From Isoetes taiwanensis (Eukaryota > Streptophyta > Lycopodiopsida > Isoetales > Isoetaceae), in NCBI GenBank assembly GCA_021234155.1, contig JAJEKV010000041.1:674835-738834 (forward strand): DNA of 64,000 nucleotides, given 5' to 3'. The translations under genes were made by a program, and so were the position numbers. Positions within the stretch are counted from its first letter, which is position 1; each line of letters starts with the position of its first letter. Shown in pieces: positions 19,706-30,015 of this stretch. Below the pieces are notes generated by a model, which saw only the letters and a program-made list of their open reading frames with translations, was not told where the DNA came from and did no database searches.

Positions 19706-22700
19706 CTTTAGCCATAGCATCTTTGATTGGAAATGAAACAAACCCATTCGGTTTGTCAACACAGAAATAGCATATCATCTTTCTTGCATATCTTCTTGGT
19801 TATTCTGTGTTCTGATTTGGAATCTGTGTCTAGTGCGTAAGGTATTCACTGAAAAAGTTATTCACTGGAAAACCTTACTTAAATTCTAAACGTCACAATA
19901 TACTGAAGCATTCCTCTGCTTTATGCTGTTTCTTTCTACTGTGATCTTTCAAACAGGCAAATCATTCTATGAAACATTATCTTCTGGGCAAATTCGCGCG
20001 CATTGTATAGAGTACGTAATTGGAGAAAACTCAAATGGTGAGAGCAGAAGTGGACCCAGAAAGACTCTGCTTTGAGCCTTCGACTGCTTAGTTTTGAAGA
20101 TCAAAACGCACTGCAGTGACAATGATGGTCTGATTGCTGGCTGGCTTGATGTGAGCTCTTGCATCATTTGAAAATCTTTGTTTGTTGGGACAAATTGACG
20201 CCTCCTCACATATCAAATGTGTTCATGCCCATATTCTGCTTAGCAGGTTTGACAAAACTACCTTCTTAACAATCTTTTGATTACTATATATGGATAATGC
20301 GGCATGTCTGACAGATTGCAGAGCTTTATTTGCAAGAATCCACTCCAGAATGTATACTCGTGCCGTAGTATTTTAGGGTTTTCTTTTGAGCTTTTTGTCA
20401 ACGGGTTTATAGATGAGCCAGCCCGGATTTGGAGCCAGCCCGGATTTGTCGGAAGGTATTTTTGGTTCACAATTAACCTGTCAAAAATCTGGGCACTTTG
20501 CTTTAGAATCTTTGCTTTAGAACCTGTTAGAAGTGACAAGGATATATACAATGTACGTAACGTACTTGAAATTATGTGTCTACAACTATGAATGATGAAG
20601 TTGTACTCGAGTGTCAGATGCTTTGCATCAAACAAGTACATGGATCTTAGACAACAGGGTTAATTGCACATGGTAGAGCTCTTCTTCTTGCCTACAGTGG
20701 AGGCCAGTGGAGGTATCATAATTTAAGCTAGCTGCATCTGTACAGGCTAAGACCAAATGAGCAGGGGATTATGGAGATTTGGGTCAACTGCGCATCCGTA
20801 ACAGTGTTATCTGCTTTTGCCTTTAACTACACATTTGTAACAATGTTATCTGCCTTTCCCTTTTTAATCAACTCTAAAGCTATTAGTGGTGCAAAAGCCC
20901 TGTATTGTATTGGGAATCAAATGTTCCTTTAATTGACAATGCACCTTCTGTCTAGAATATATTAACGATGTGATATGAAACATTTTTTTTTGTCAACATC
21001 CTTTTCCTCCGCCTTCCATGGTTTCTTTCAGAGCTTGAAAATTAAGAGTCGTTAGGCGGCGGCATTACCAGCAAATTAGAAAATGTGTGCTGATGCTGGT
21101 GGCGTTTTACTAGGGTGACCAAAAAGCAAAGTTCTGCCAGTAATAGAGACTTTCGACATTGGTGCAAGATCCATTTGTGCAGAACACGTATTAAATAGCT
21201 CCAGCTTCATTCTATATGATGAAAGGTTTACAAGGACGCCGCAATTCAATTATTAAAAGGTACACACATCTTCAAAATTTTGAGTTTCTGACATCATTTG
21301 TAGAGCTGCAGTACAAATGACGTAATTATTGGAATAAAGTTTTTGGGCTTTAATATGGGCCTGAGGGTTCGAAATGGCTTGAATAAATATATATTTATTT
21401 ACTTGTTATAGAGTTCCGCTACAATATATCTGTTTTTTCCCAAATATGTATTATGTATGCTATAAAAGAGTCAAAGGCAATCTGTATGAGGGAATGCTAT
21501 TGTTCCAAATGCTTTCTTCCAATTGCTCATACAATGGATGGCTTATTTATGTGTATTCCAGGCAGCATCTGGCCATTAGTCTCTTAAGGGGTTTTAATTT
21601 TCCACAAATCTTTACTTTCTCCCAAGGAAGAAGAATTATCTTCCACATGTTGCCACTTCTTACTATAGCAGGAAAATTAACTCCAAAACTTATTTGGTCT
21701 GAAACTAGATCTCGCTTCAGCAGCAAAAAGCTTCAGGCATGTTAGTTTTGCTTCTCCACTATAATAAATTGACATTGGATGCAGTTTTCCATATGTCACT
21801 CTTGCAATAAATTCATTTTCTTGGCGAAGTAGCTGAGGAATGATTGAACGTGTTAGCAGTTAGAACTTGAAAGTGTGCAACCGATCATAACTGTTTCAAG
21901 TTGCTCCATTTCAATCGATTGTTGTCCATTTCAACTAAATAAAATGTAGAACATACGATGCATTTGCTAGACTATTTTCTTTATAGCAAATGTGGCAAAC
22001 TTACATATGAAGGTTTCTTTATAGCTTTATGCATCCTGAATTTGAATCACGCAGGATGCGAAACAATGACCTGGCCTAAGACTAGGCTATGTATATTGAG
22101 AGAGACCCTAATTCTTTGCTTCAATGACCTCTCTTATTATTCTAGCATTTATGCTAATGTACGTTATTATAATTATCAAAATTAGAACTTAACCTAGGCA
22201 AGAGTGCTAATGTACGTTATTATAATTATCAAAATTAAATGATGTGTGACGACAACATATATTATTCAATAATTTTTGGGTTGTGACAATTTAATGATGT
22301 ATAAAAGCTTCTGTCAAAGAGTAGCCCTGTTGTAGTTTAGCCCATTGAGAATTCATGGCCAATATTGTCAAACATAGCTCCAAAAATTCTATTGTCACAC
22401 TTCAGCACTTAGGAAACTCATAGCCATCATGCAATATGTCATGGCAATGCTGGTATACATCGTTGTGTTGCCAAGCTGTTTGGCAAAATTGAGCATGTCT
22501 GTTGTAAATTGTTACTCATCACAACATCAACACGCATAATTCAAGTAGATTTTTTAGTATTACGTTGAATCAATATATAAATTGGTACATATCCTATTAT
22601 TTTGCATATCTAATATTCAACTTCATTTACATGCATTTACCACACCATACGAGAAGGCCCACAGAAAGGTGGTCTTAGAAAGATTTGTCTTATATGGTCC

Positions 22701-23948
22701 GACTTATGCATGGCGGTCAGATTTCTATATGTTGTATTACAAAAAATGTTGAACAAATGTATATATTTACTGATTTTACAATTGTGTTATACTTAAACAA
22801 AGAAAAGTTGCAACCAACGTAACATATCGTATTACTTAGGGGTTGAAAAATAAACTAGATAAAGCCATGTAGTTTGTTGGAATAATGTGAATCATAAGAA
22901 AGACAAGCACAACCAAAACCACCATGGCAGAATTCATAATAGTATAATCTCACATTAGAGGTCCATATGTGAACACAACTTATGTGCAATCCATATATGT
23001 ACACTCCCATAATTGCTTTGGAAAAATGATCAATCTTACATCAGAGACATATACGAACACATGTTCCTACTTATGTGCAGCCCATGTAAACACTTTCATC
23101 CTTATTATGTGCAACCCATATAAACACACTTCTATACTTATGCATTTATGGAATTAATCAATAGTTATGGTAGTCCGTCCTTGTTGCATCTGTTTTTCTT
23201 TAATATGACTAATGTTTTTTTTTAGCGGAGTTTGCTATGGGCTATCTAAGTATTTGCAAGAAGTTTTTGAATGTGATAAATGAGATCTTATGCCATGTCT
23301 GAAATGTTGCATGTAGCTACAATTTTCTATGCATATCCTACAATTTGCTATACAAAGTAATCAAACGTGCTTTTGACTAGTTCTTATTCCAAGTACAAAG
23401 TTGAAGCATTAAACGATAAGGAACAATGTACTCTCTTTTTTTTTTGTTGAGTTTTTGAACATGTTCATGTATGTGTCCTGATTTATGTCTTTGTTGCTTC
23501 GTTATATCAAGGAAATCATAACAATGATTATAATTCCGTTATGCTACATTCCTAGGATGGGTCCTATTACCAAGTGGCCGAAGTGAAGTGGTGTTCTCAT
23601 TGAGCTTTGTAAAATCGTTGAGTACAAATTGATTCCCCTACTGGGGTAGAACTTTTGAAAGAACTTAAAATTTTGAGTGCTCCGAAACTAGACAATTATC
23701 GAGAGCATGAAGAAACTAGAGAATACACGATAAAAGATGATTTATCCGCCGCTCGCTCTATACAAAGGTGAAAAAACTGGCGATCTCTTCTCATCAAGAT
23801 GAAGAACTTCGCTCTTGCACAGCCCCGTGCACCCCGACAACCAAGAGACCTCAAAAACAACCTGCAGAGACAAAGATGAAAAAAGATAATGACCCCTCAA
23901 GGAGTTAGGCGTCTTGCGCATTAATGTATCAAATATCTGATAAAGTTC

Positions 23949-24175
23949 AGAGGCTCCGGGGCCACGCTGAAAAAGAAAAACAACAGCCGACCAATCGAGA
24001 ACCGTCCGCGGAATGACCATCACGGAGAACCGATTAGTGCTGCCTCGGAGGCTACATCGCCACGCTGAGAGATAATAAAAAATGGAGAATGCCTCAGAGG
24101 CGACAGTGCCATGCCGAGAAAGAATGGAATAATAGTTATGCGTCGGAGGCTACAGTGCCACGCCGAGAAAAATGA
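23949..24175. repeat. Degenerate tandem repeat, ~50-bp unit
   Basis: Units of the type TGCCTCGGAGGCTACA followed by GTGCCACGCCGAGAA occur at about 24039, 24090 and 24140, with a more diverged unit near 23949. Each unit carries a CCTCGGAGG palindrome. Confidence 0.65.
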
Positions 24176-24513
24176 AACATAAGAATATACAAACTTGAAA
24201 AGAGCATCAAAACAAAAACATGCAGGATGTCAGAGACTGCAAAGCAACCTGAGAGGTATAGAAAGAAGACAGAAACTGAAGATGGCCAACCGACCAAAAA
24301 GAAATAGAGCAACTTTAACATGAAACGGAATAATAAAAATGGAAAAAATGGACATGGCTTAATAGGCAAACCATCAAGGGAGGGAGGGTGAGGGAAACGT
24401 GTAGGATAAAGAAGGAGGAGAAAACCAGCTCAAGAGAACGCTGATAAAAGAAAATGAGAGAAGAGGCAGAATAAATAGGATATGTAAGGAGAGGCGTCCC
24501 CATCCAAGGAATG

Positions 24514-24552
24514 TCGGTTCTATTGCGATTCTATTGCTATCGCAATAGAACC
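24514..24552. repeat. Inverted repeat hairpin
   Basis: CGGTTCTATTGCGAT and its complement ATCGCAATAGAACCG enclose a short loop that itself repeats TCTATTGC. Thirteen or more uninterrupted paired bases. It could be one end of a fold-back element. Confidence 0.7.
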
Positions 24553-24785
24553 GTGGCATTATAGTGATTGCCATTACTTTATCTATATTGCATTACAAAG
24601 TTTAATTCAATGTCTTTGCTTAAATGCTTGGATTTATTAAAATTACTATAGTGTGATGGCTAATATTTGACTCTTCATTTGTAACAGTTTAGCCAAAAGC
24701 CAGAAACTGTGATGGGAAAAAAATCATTTAGTTGAGAAAACTGTTAGAAACTTCTAGCCCCAATTTGAAGGTATTTTAGATAAAC

Positions 24786-25610
24786 CTATTTTGGCTACAC
24801 TAGAATATAGGAGTAGTAATTTATTCCATGATTTGCAAGGAGAGATGTATTTAGTTTAAAACAAGTTTTGCTATGCTTCTTACTGGAATTAAGATCTTTA
24901 AGATCCAAAAGGAGGGGTTGGTGATCTGACAAAGAGGCACCCTCATCCCCAGTAACTAGGCAATTTTCCAGAATGGTGCTACAAGAATTAGAAATATAAA
25001 CTCTGTCCAGATTGCAATAAGTACGGCCTCCACCTTTTCTTTTATTAGACCAAGAGTACTTGATGTTATAACAGGGAATATAATAGAAGAGATTCTGTGA
25101 GATTAGATTATTCCAACTATCTCTTTCAGCTCCTGACATGTTAATCTTGTTACCTAACTTCATAGCCCACTGAGATGTGTTGTTGAAGCCTTCTGTCACG
25201 ATCCAGTCTATCTGTGGAAGATTGGCTAAAGTATTCGGAATATCTTGCTACAGGGAGACCTTTTCATGTGGCTCAGTGTAGGCATATATGTTGGTGACAC
25301 CAATGCTTTGACCATTATGTTCCCAAATGATGTATTGCCACCTTGAGTTTGAATTATTGAAGGCTGCCATGACTTTGATGTTAAACCAAATCATAGCTAA
25401 ACCACCTTTTGTACTTGCAGCAGGAATGACTATAGATTGGGCATTACTTTGAATCCAAGTAGCCAGGTTATTGGCCTCGATGCTTGGAAGGTGGTGTTCT
25501 TGGAGGAGGATAAGGTTAGCCTTATACTCTCGGATGTTTACAATAAACCTCTTCATTGTAACTGGGCACTTGACTCCCCTAAGATTCCATGAAACAACTC
25601 TCATTGACAA
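24786..25610 (-). pseudogene. LINE-B ORF2 apurinic endonuclease domain
   Basis: Starts MSMRVVSWNLRGVKCPVTMK (WNxRG block) at 25610, then LILLQEHHLPS (catalytic Glu block), GLAMIW, and VTNIYA. After a frame break at 25200-25247 it continues TYCNLDRVYISNS and SLSDHQPLLLDL (the LDR-Y and SDHxPL catalytic histidine block). This is a full endonuclease/exonuclease/phosphatase fold as in plant L1 ORF2, which nicks the target for target-primed reverse transcription. One frameshift disables it. Confidence 0.85.
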
Positions 25611-26483
25611 TCTTTGTTCAATTGTTCATGAGGGATATCTCCCTTGCTTCTTGTAAATTTGGCATGGCCATTATAGCTGTCTTGAGTAAGAGAATTTCTT
25701 GGCTGCTTTGAGGTGGTCTTATGATCCCTAGTCAGGGTGTTATGACAATCAGTTTTCTTTTGCTGGCAGTTGGAATTGTTCAGGCATTTATTTCTAACCT
25801 TTTTCTTCCATTCGGTTGGCTCCTGACCATTTTGATATTCAAGATCATAGAGAATGGTTATGTCATTGCCATCCTTAGGGTATAATGGATAAAGTACAGT
25901 AGTAGGAGTGTGGACATTGGACTAACTATCCCAAGATATTTTAGGAGGAATATAATTGCCTAATATATCTGGTGCCAACTGATGAATGCCTTCCATTAGT
26001 TGAAATGTCTTTACCTTGTTTCCACATCGACTACAAAACAAATTGCATAGTGTTATAAGTCTGAAGATTCGGTTTTATCCCTATTTACTGTCATGCAAGT
26101 AGAAAATGCCACTCATGATGAAAAATTATATTGCTTAGTAAAGGAGGACTTATATCAGATGATGCTGCAGTAACAATAGCGTTGAAACTACATTGGTTCA
26201 ATTCCAGAAGGTTTCATCATTTCTATCATGTCAATTCCAGAATCCAGTTTTCCACTAATGCATAGCACCCCTAGCACCTACATGTCGTACCTTCAACAAG
26301 GCTTTATCATGAAATCAATAAGGCTTTATCATGAAAAGGCATGCCATGCAATCCATTAACTGGAGTGCACTCATCCATGATTCCTTAAGACATGCATACA
26401 TTATTGGTATAAACGAATTAGGTTTGTGAGCTCATCAATATCATGTTATTACATAATTATTCCTTCCAATTTTTACAGTACTC
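25611..26483 (-). other. Spacer between LINE-B ORF1 and ORF2, with an internal imperfect repeat
   Basis: No ORF of note. A ~75-bp phrase at about 25985-26062 (CTTCCATTAGTTGAAATGTC…ACAAATTGCATA) recurs at about 26645-26705, where it is part of the PPR-like ORF. A Lys/Asn-rich segment near 25700-25900 on the minus strand looks like decayed ORF1/ORF2 spacer. Confidence 0.4.
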
Positions 26484-26783
26484 TTATTTCGAAGAAACTC
26501 GAAACCAAAGAGCACTAATAGAGCCACAAATTACCGTGCCTGCAATTTTGTTTACATTAGTGTGCTGGTCTAGAAATTGAGACATTAAGTGCACTGATCT
26601 GGTATACATATATATGTCTGATGCCAAATGATTCTTCTGGATACCTTCCATAAGCTGAAATGCCTTTACCTTATTTCCACTTTGACTACAAAGCAAACTG
26701 CATAAATTATAAGTTAAAGATCTTGTTTTATCGATTCCATCAATTTGAAAAAACCTATCGATAAGATCAACCTGTTTATACAC
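26484..26783 (-). pseudogene. Possible P-type PPR fragment inserted in LINE-B
   Basis: A 99-residue ORF with RSLTYNLCSLLCSQSGNKVK, AFQLMEGIQKNHLASDIYMY and TRSVHLMSQFLD. The spacing (YN-L---C---G---KA--L---I-----SD) resembles one to two 35-residue PPR motifs. It lies in the region that should link LINE-B ORF1 and ORF2, so it is either a captured host fragment or a chance resemblance of LINE sequence. Weak. Confidence 0.3.
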
Positions 26784-27861
26784 CGTTCACACTTTTTATG
26801 TACTAAAAGGAGGAATATGACATGGTTTGCCAAGGGAACAGCAACACAATCATTGAAATGGAAATTAGAAAGAGAACTGGCCAAATTAGTTGAAAATTCC
26901 TTTTCTTGTTGAAAATCGTCCTCATGCAGCATCTCCAAGCCTGCAACAGGATATTCTTGGTTTTCCCTATCTAATTTTTTTCCCTTTTTTTTTTCTTTTA
27001 AGGCAAAAACTATAAGAGCTTCTTCTACCATGTTTTCTACAATCTTGTAATATTTGTCATTGACATCATATATCTTTTTTATGCTGGAGGGGGTAAATTC
27101 ATCAGCAAAAATCGAGTTGATACTGGTGGCCATGAGGTGAGAAAGTGGAATGGATTGACTATTTGTAGTAAGAACTTTAGGGGTTGGAGATACAGATGGG
27201 GTAGAGTTTGCAGCAGGATTTGGAGCAGGGGTTTGAACAATGCTGATATTTCCACTGATATTGCTTTGTCCTTGAAGATTTTCTTCAATGATGTCTTTAG
27301 GTTCAAAAGGTTCCTGAGTGGAGTCTTGGACCATAGCAGATTGCTCTTGCATTTGAATGCAAGTGTTGACTAGTTTATCTGCTTCCTTCTGTAAACTATA
27401 GATTGTCTCTTGAGTTCTGTCATTTGAAGTTATACAATTGTTGATATTCCCTTCTAATGTTTCTGTACTCTTTCCTATTAAATGGTTAAAATTTTTATCC
27501 CCATTCATCAATTCAGTCTCATAATCTTCATACTCTTCTTCATGAAAATCCTAGAGAACTTGGAATGGATTGCAGTCTCGAAATTCTTCTAAACTCTCTT
27601 TTGAATTTGACTCTAAATTGTCTCTGACTCACTTGATTCCTCTGAAGGGTGCATGATTTGTTTCCCTTTAGCCTCTCTACAATCCTTATCCTTATCCTTA
27701 ATGTACAGTTTAGTTGTGGGAATAAACTTGTTGAATTCAGCGATATGGTCTTCATCTTGGAACATAACTGCCTTCTTTTTGATAGCAAAGAAATTCTGAG
27801 GAATGGAAACTTCTAGATTTGGGTCCATGTTTTCTTTCTGATCCACGCCAATGCTAGGACC
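26784..27861 (-). pseudogene. LINE-B ORF1, C-terminal half
   Basis: Low-complexity Asn/Gln/Ser/Lys-rich frames (27939-27613, 27511-26714) typical of the variable C-terminal half of plant L1 ORF1 proteins. It contains Lys/Asp repeats (YIKDKDKDC) and a Pro/Ser-rich tract (NPAANSTPSVSPTP). The half that carries the recognisable RNA-binding domain and zinc knuckle lies on the far side of element A at 40785-41420, and the two sides join exactly at the TTTGT target site. Frame breaks at about 27530-27610. Confidence 0.65.
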
Positions 27862-27866
27862 TTTGT
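27862..27866. repeat. 5-bp target-site duplication of element A (left)
   Basis: TTTGT immediately left of the 5' LTR; the same five bases lie immediately right of the 3' LTR (40780-40784). Confidence 0.95.
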
Positions 27867-29344
27867 TGTGACGTTCCAGTACGATATACGGTCTCAAGAC
27901 GTATACCGCATCTTCTTGCCACTCACAACCACGGCCCAAATCCGGTCGGCGTTAATGCGTAACGTGTACCCAAGCAAGGACGCCCTAGGGAACTTGCAAT
28001 GGTGCGCACACTTAGCAATGCGCGCACCTTTAGACCTTTAAACCATTAAAGGGAGACCAAGGGTCATGGAAACCCTAAACCTAACTGATAGCCTTCATAA
28101 GGCACCAAACCCTAACATTCCCTTTTTTGCCCACAGACCTCCCGAGCTCCGATTCGCGCGCCTGAGGAGTCAATTTCAACTCCCACAATCTGCCAGTGCA
28201 CCCCAGCTTGTCAGATCATCTTTCCGACCGCATCCCGAAAGCGAATGAGACATGGGCGCCGGATCAAGAGGAGGAACCGTGGATCGGTATTTGATCGATT
28301 GAATAGCCTAAACCTTATTCCAGCCTTCGAACCAAAGGTTTAGCCTATTAAATCACCCTTAGTAGCCAAAGCGGATCCCGAGATTGACTCTAACTAAAGA
28401 ACCTAACTCTATGAATTAGATTAGTTCTTATTACTTATGTTGATATGATGGACGGATGTATTCTGTGGACTCATTGTATTGGGAAGGGGGGTAGAGACTT
28501 AAAGCTTAGTAGATGATGCTCCTAGCTAGTCCCTCTTAGTGCATTACTAGTTTTCGGCCTGTGGTAATGCGAGAGCCCACCGGGTTGTGGGTGAAGGGGC
28601 GGACCGCTTAGAATGAGGTTCGTGTTCTGACCCTTGACCGATCCCTCTGGTGTGTAAGGCCTACCGGGGATCAGAGTGACTAGGTCTAATGGCTTGCCAC
28701 TGAGTGTGGGTAAGGCATGGGCTCGACACCCGTGGGGTGGTGTTCACCTTCCAGTGGGTTAAGTCGAATAAGGGCAGTGGCTCTCTAGTCACCTTGGGTC
28801 AGCATGTAGATCTCTGGAGGGAGTGATCCCTACCGCCCCCATCGGATCGGGAGATGTAACCCAGAATAGCCCCTTTGGCTATGCACCCTGGCTCTGATCA
28901 GGTCCCAACACTTTTCAACCTACTCTGCAAAGTGTGCACAAGAGGGGCGGATGGAGTGGACAACCCTAAGCCATGTTCCTATGCCAGCCCAATCCATTGT
29001 CATGATTCTGTCTGCACTGAACTCTGGAGACCCAAGCTAGTCAGTCATCCCCTGGAGTCTAAGCCTTGGGTAGGAACTTCCTTTGTATTGTGCTGATCTT
29101 TGTCTATGCAGATGTTGATGTGCCACCCCTTGGGGTGGATATATGATGTTATGTTACTGACGTGTATGTTTACGCTTCCGCAGCTAGGTAGGCCCTGAGG
29201 AAGACGGGGTAAAATGACCCCTTCACTCTTCCCACTGTGGACTCTAGACGGTCTGTGGGCCCTGTATCAGTGTGGAGCTGGTGCGGGGGATGAACTCCTG
29301 TTTGTATACGGTGTGGGCATCGTATACGAGTAGGGGACGTCACA
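27867..29344 (+). repeat. 5' LTR of element A
   Basis: TGTGACGTTCC … GGGGACGTCACA, inverted termini TGTGACG/CGTCACA. Near-identical to 39295-40779 apart from short indels and a ~60-bp stretch at 27903-27960 that differs from the 3' copy. It shares blocks with the LTRs of B and C (TTGTATTGGGAAGGGGGG, GGGCGGATGGAGTGG-CAACCCTA), so all are one lineage. ORFs inside are LTR shadows. Confidence 0.95.
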
Positions 29345-29345
29345 A

Positions 29346-29361
29346 TGGTATCAGAGCCGTG
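29346..29361 (+). promoter_or_regulatory. Primer-binding site of element A
   Basis: TGGTATCAGAGCCGTG, one base after the 5' LTR. It matches the standard plant initiator-Met tRNA PBS (TGGTATCAGAGC). Confidence 0.93.
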
Positions 29362-29547
29362 TTCTTGGAGACCAAGAGCAAAGCACTGACCATGCCCCCA
29401 GTAGTACTAACTTGATAGGACCCTTAAGCCTCGAAAAGTGGGAATTTTTTTTCTCATTTTTGTAGTTTATGCTAAGCTAGTAACAGTTAAGTGAATTGGA
29501 ACTTAATAAGACTAAAAAGAATGAGCCAAAACCTCCCTCAGTAGGGT
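29362..29547 (+). other. Leader of element A before the first palindrome
   Basis: No gene seen. The first ~50 bp (TTCTTGGAGACC…CACTGACCATG) is shared with the post-PBS leader of element B at 52475. Confidence 0.6.
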
Positions 29548-29614
29548 GGTCTCACAACCGCTTCCGGTCAAAGAACTGCACTTTAGTTTTTGAACAGGGC
29601 GCTACCTGTGAGAC
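29548..29614. repeat. 67-bp near-palindrome, copy 1 (promoter module of ORF-A)
   Basis: Left arm GGTCTCACAACCGCTTCC is the most diverged of the four copies; right arm is TGAACAGGGCGCTACCTGTG then AGAC. Symmetry centre is in TGCACTTTAGT. Confidence 0.8.
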
Positions 29615-29737
29615 ATCGAGCCAAGAACACACTAAACTTGATGAACTTGAGAAAAGTAATATGGTAAAGCTAGTTACAAGGTAGAAATTAGTTAGAATAG
29701 CATGTTTAAATTACTTAAATTACTTAAAAATGTGTAA

Positions 29738-29804
29738 GATCTCACAGCTAGCGCCTGGTCTAAAAACTAAACTTTAGTTTTTGAACAGGGCGCTACCTGT
29801 GAGA
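29738..29804. repeat. 67-bp near-palindrome, copy 2 (promoter module of ORF-A)
   Basis: Arms ATCTCACAGCTAGCGCCTGG and CAGGGCGCTACCTGTGAGAC, centre AACTAAACTTTAGTT. Can fold into a ~30-bp stem with almost no loop. It begins 190 bp after copy 1. Confidence 0.88.
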
Positions 29805-29907
29805 CCAATAAGTAGAAAAAGTCCGAAATAAGTATAAGTTTTAAGTAAATAGGTGCCTTGGCATGTTAAATAGAGCAACTTGAATTTTGACCTAAAAATT
29901 GCCAAGC

Positions 29908-29916
29908 TATAAATAG
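29908..29916 (+). promoter_or_regulatory. TATA box of ORF-A promoter
   Basis: TATAAATAG, 108 bp before the ORF-A ATG. It is followed at 29961-29980 by CCAGCTCCCTAAGGCGATCT, exactly 55 bp before the ATG; the equivalent motif sits at the same distance before ORF-B. This indicates an independent RNA polymerase II promoter inside the element. Confidence 0.75.
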
Positions 29917-30015
29917 AAGTAGACCCCCTCATTTGGACGTTCCCGCCTTAGAAATCTGCTCCAGCTCCCTAAGGCGATCTTTGGCGCCCGATACCCGATT
30001 GTCGATCCGTCAAAT

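Larger units (their letters stand above)
18421..24785. mobile_element. ~6.4-kb block interrupting LINE-B, nature unresolved
   Basis: LINE-B ORF2 stops at about 24786 (end of endonuclease) and resumes at about 18420 (linker), so this block looks like an insertion or a rearrangement product. Its two ends share a partially matching phrase (TTTGTAGCAGTTTTGCCAA at about 18572; TTTGTAACAGTTTAGCCAAA at about 24680) in direct orientation, and both edges contain TTAGCC/GGCTA words, but I cannot define TIRs, LTRs or a TSD. Inside are a TRB-type Myb exon (19586), a small minisatellite (23.9-24.2 kb) and a hairpin (24.5 kb). The rest (19.7-23.7 kb) is AT-rich with no credible ORF; short direct repeats are at 20415-20450 and 22151/22207. 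Confidence 0.4.

Noticed and set aside
27867-29344. Small plus-strand ORFs such as 28066-28248 and 28875-29096
   Set aside because: They lie in the LTR, recur at the same place in the 3' LTR (39491 and 40303) and lack any domain.
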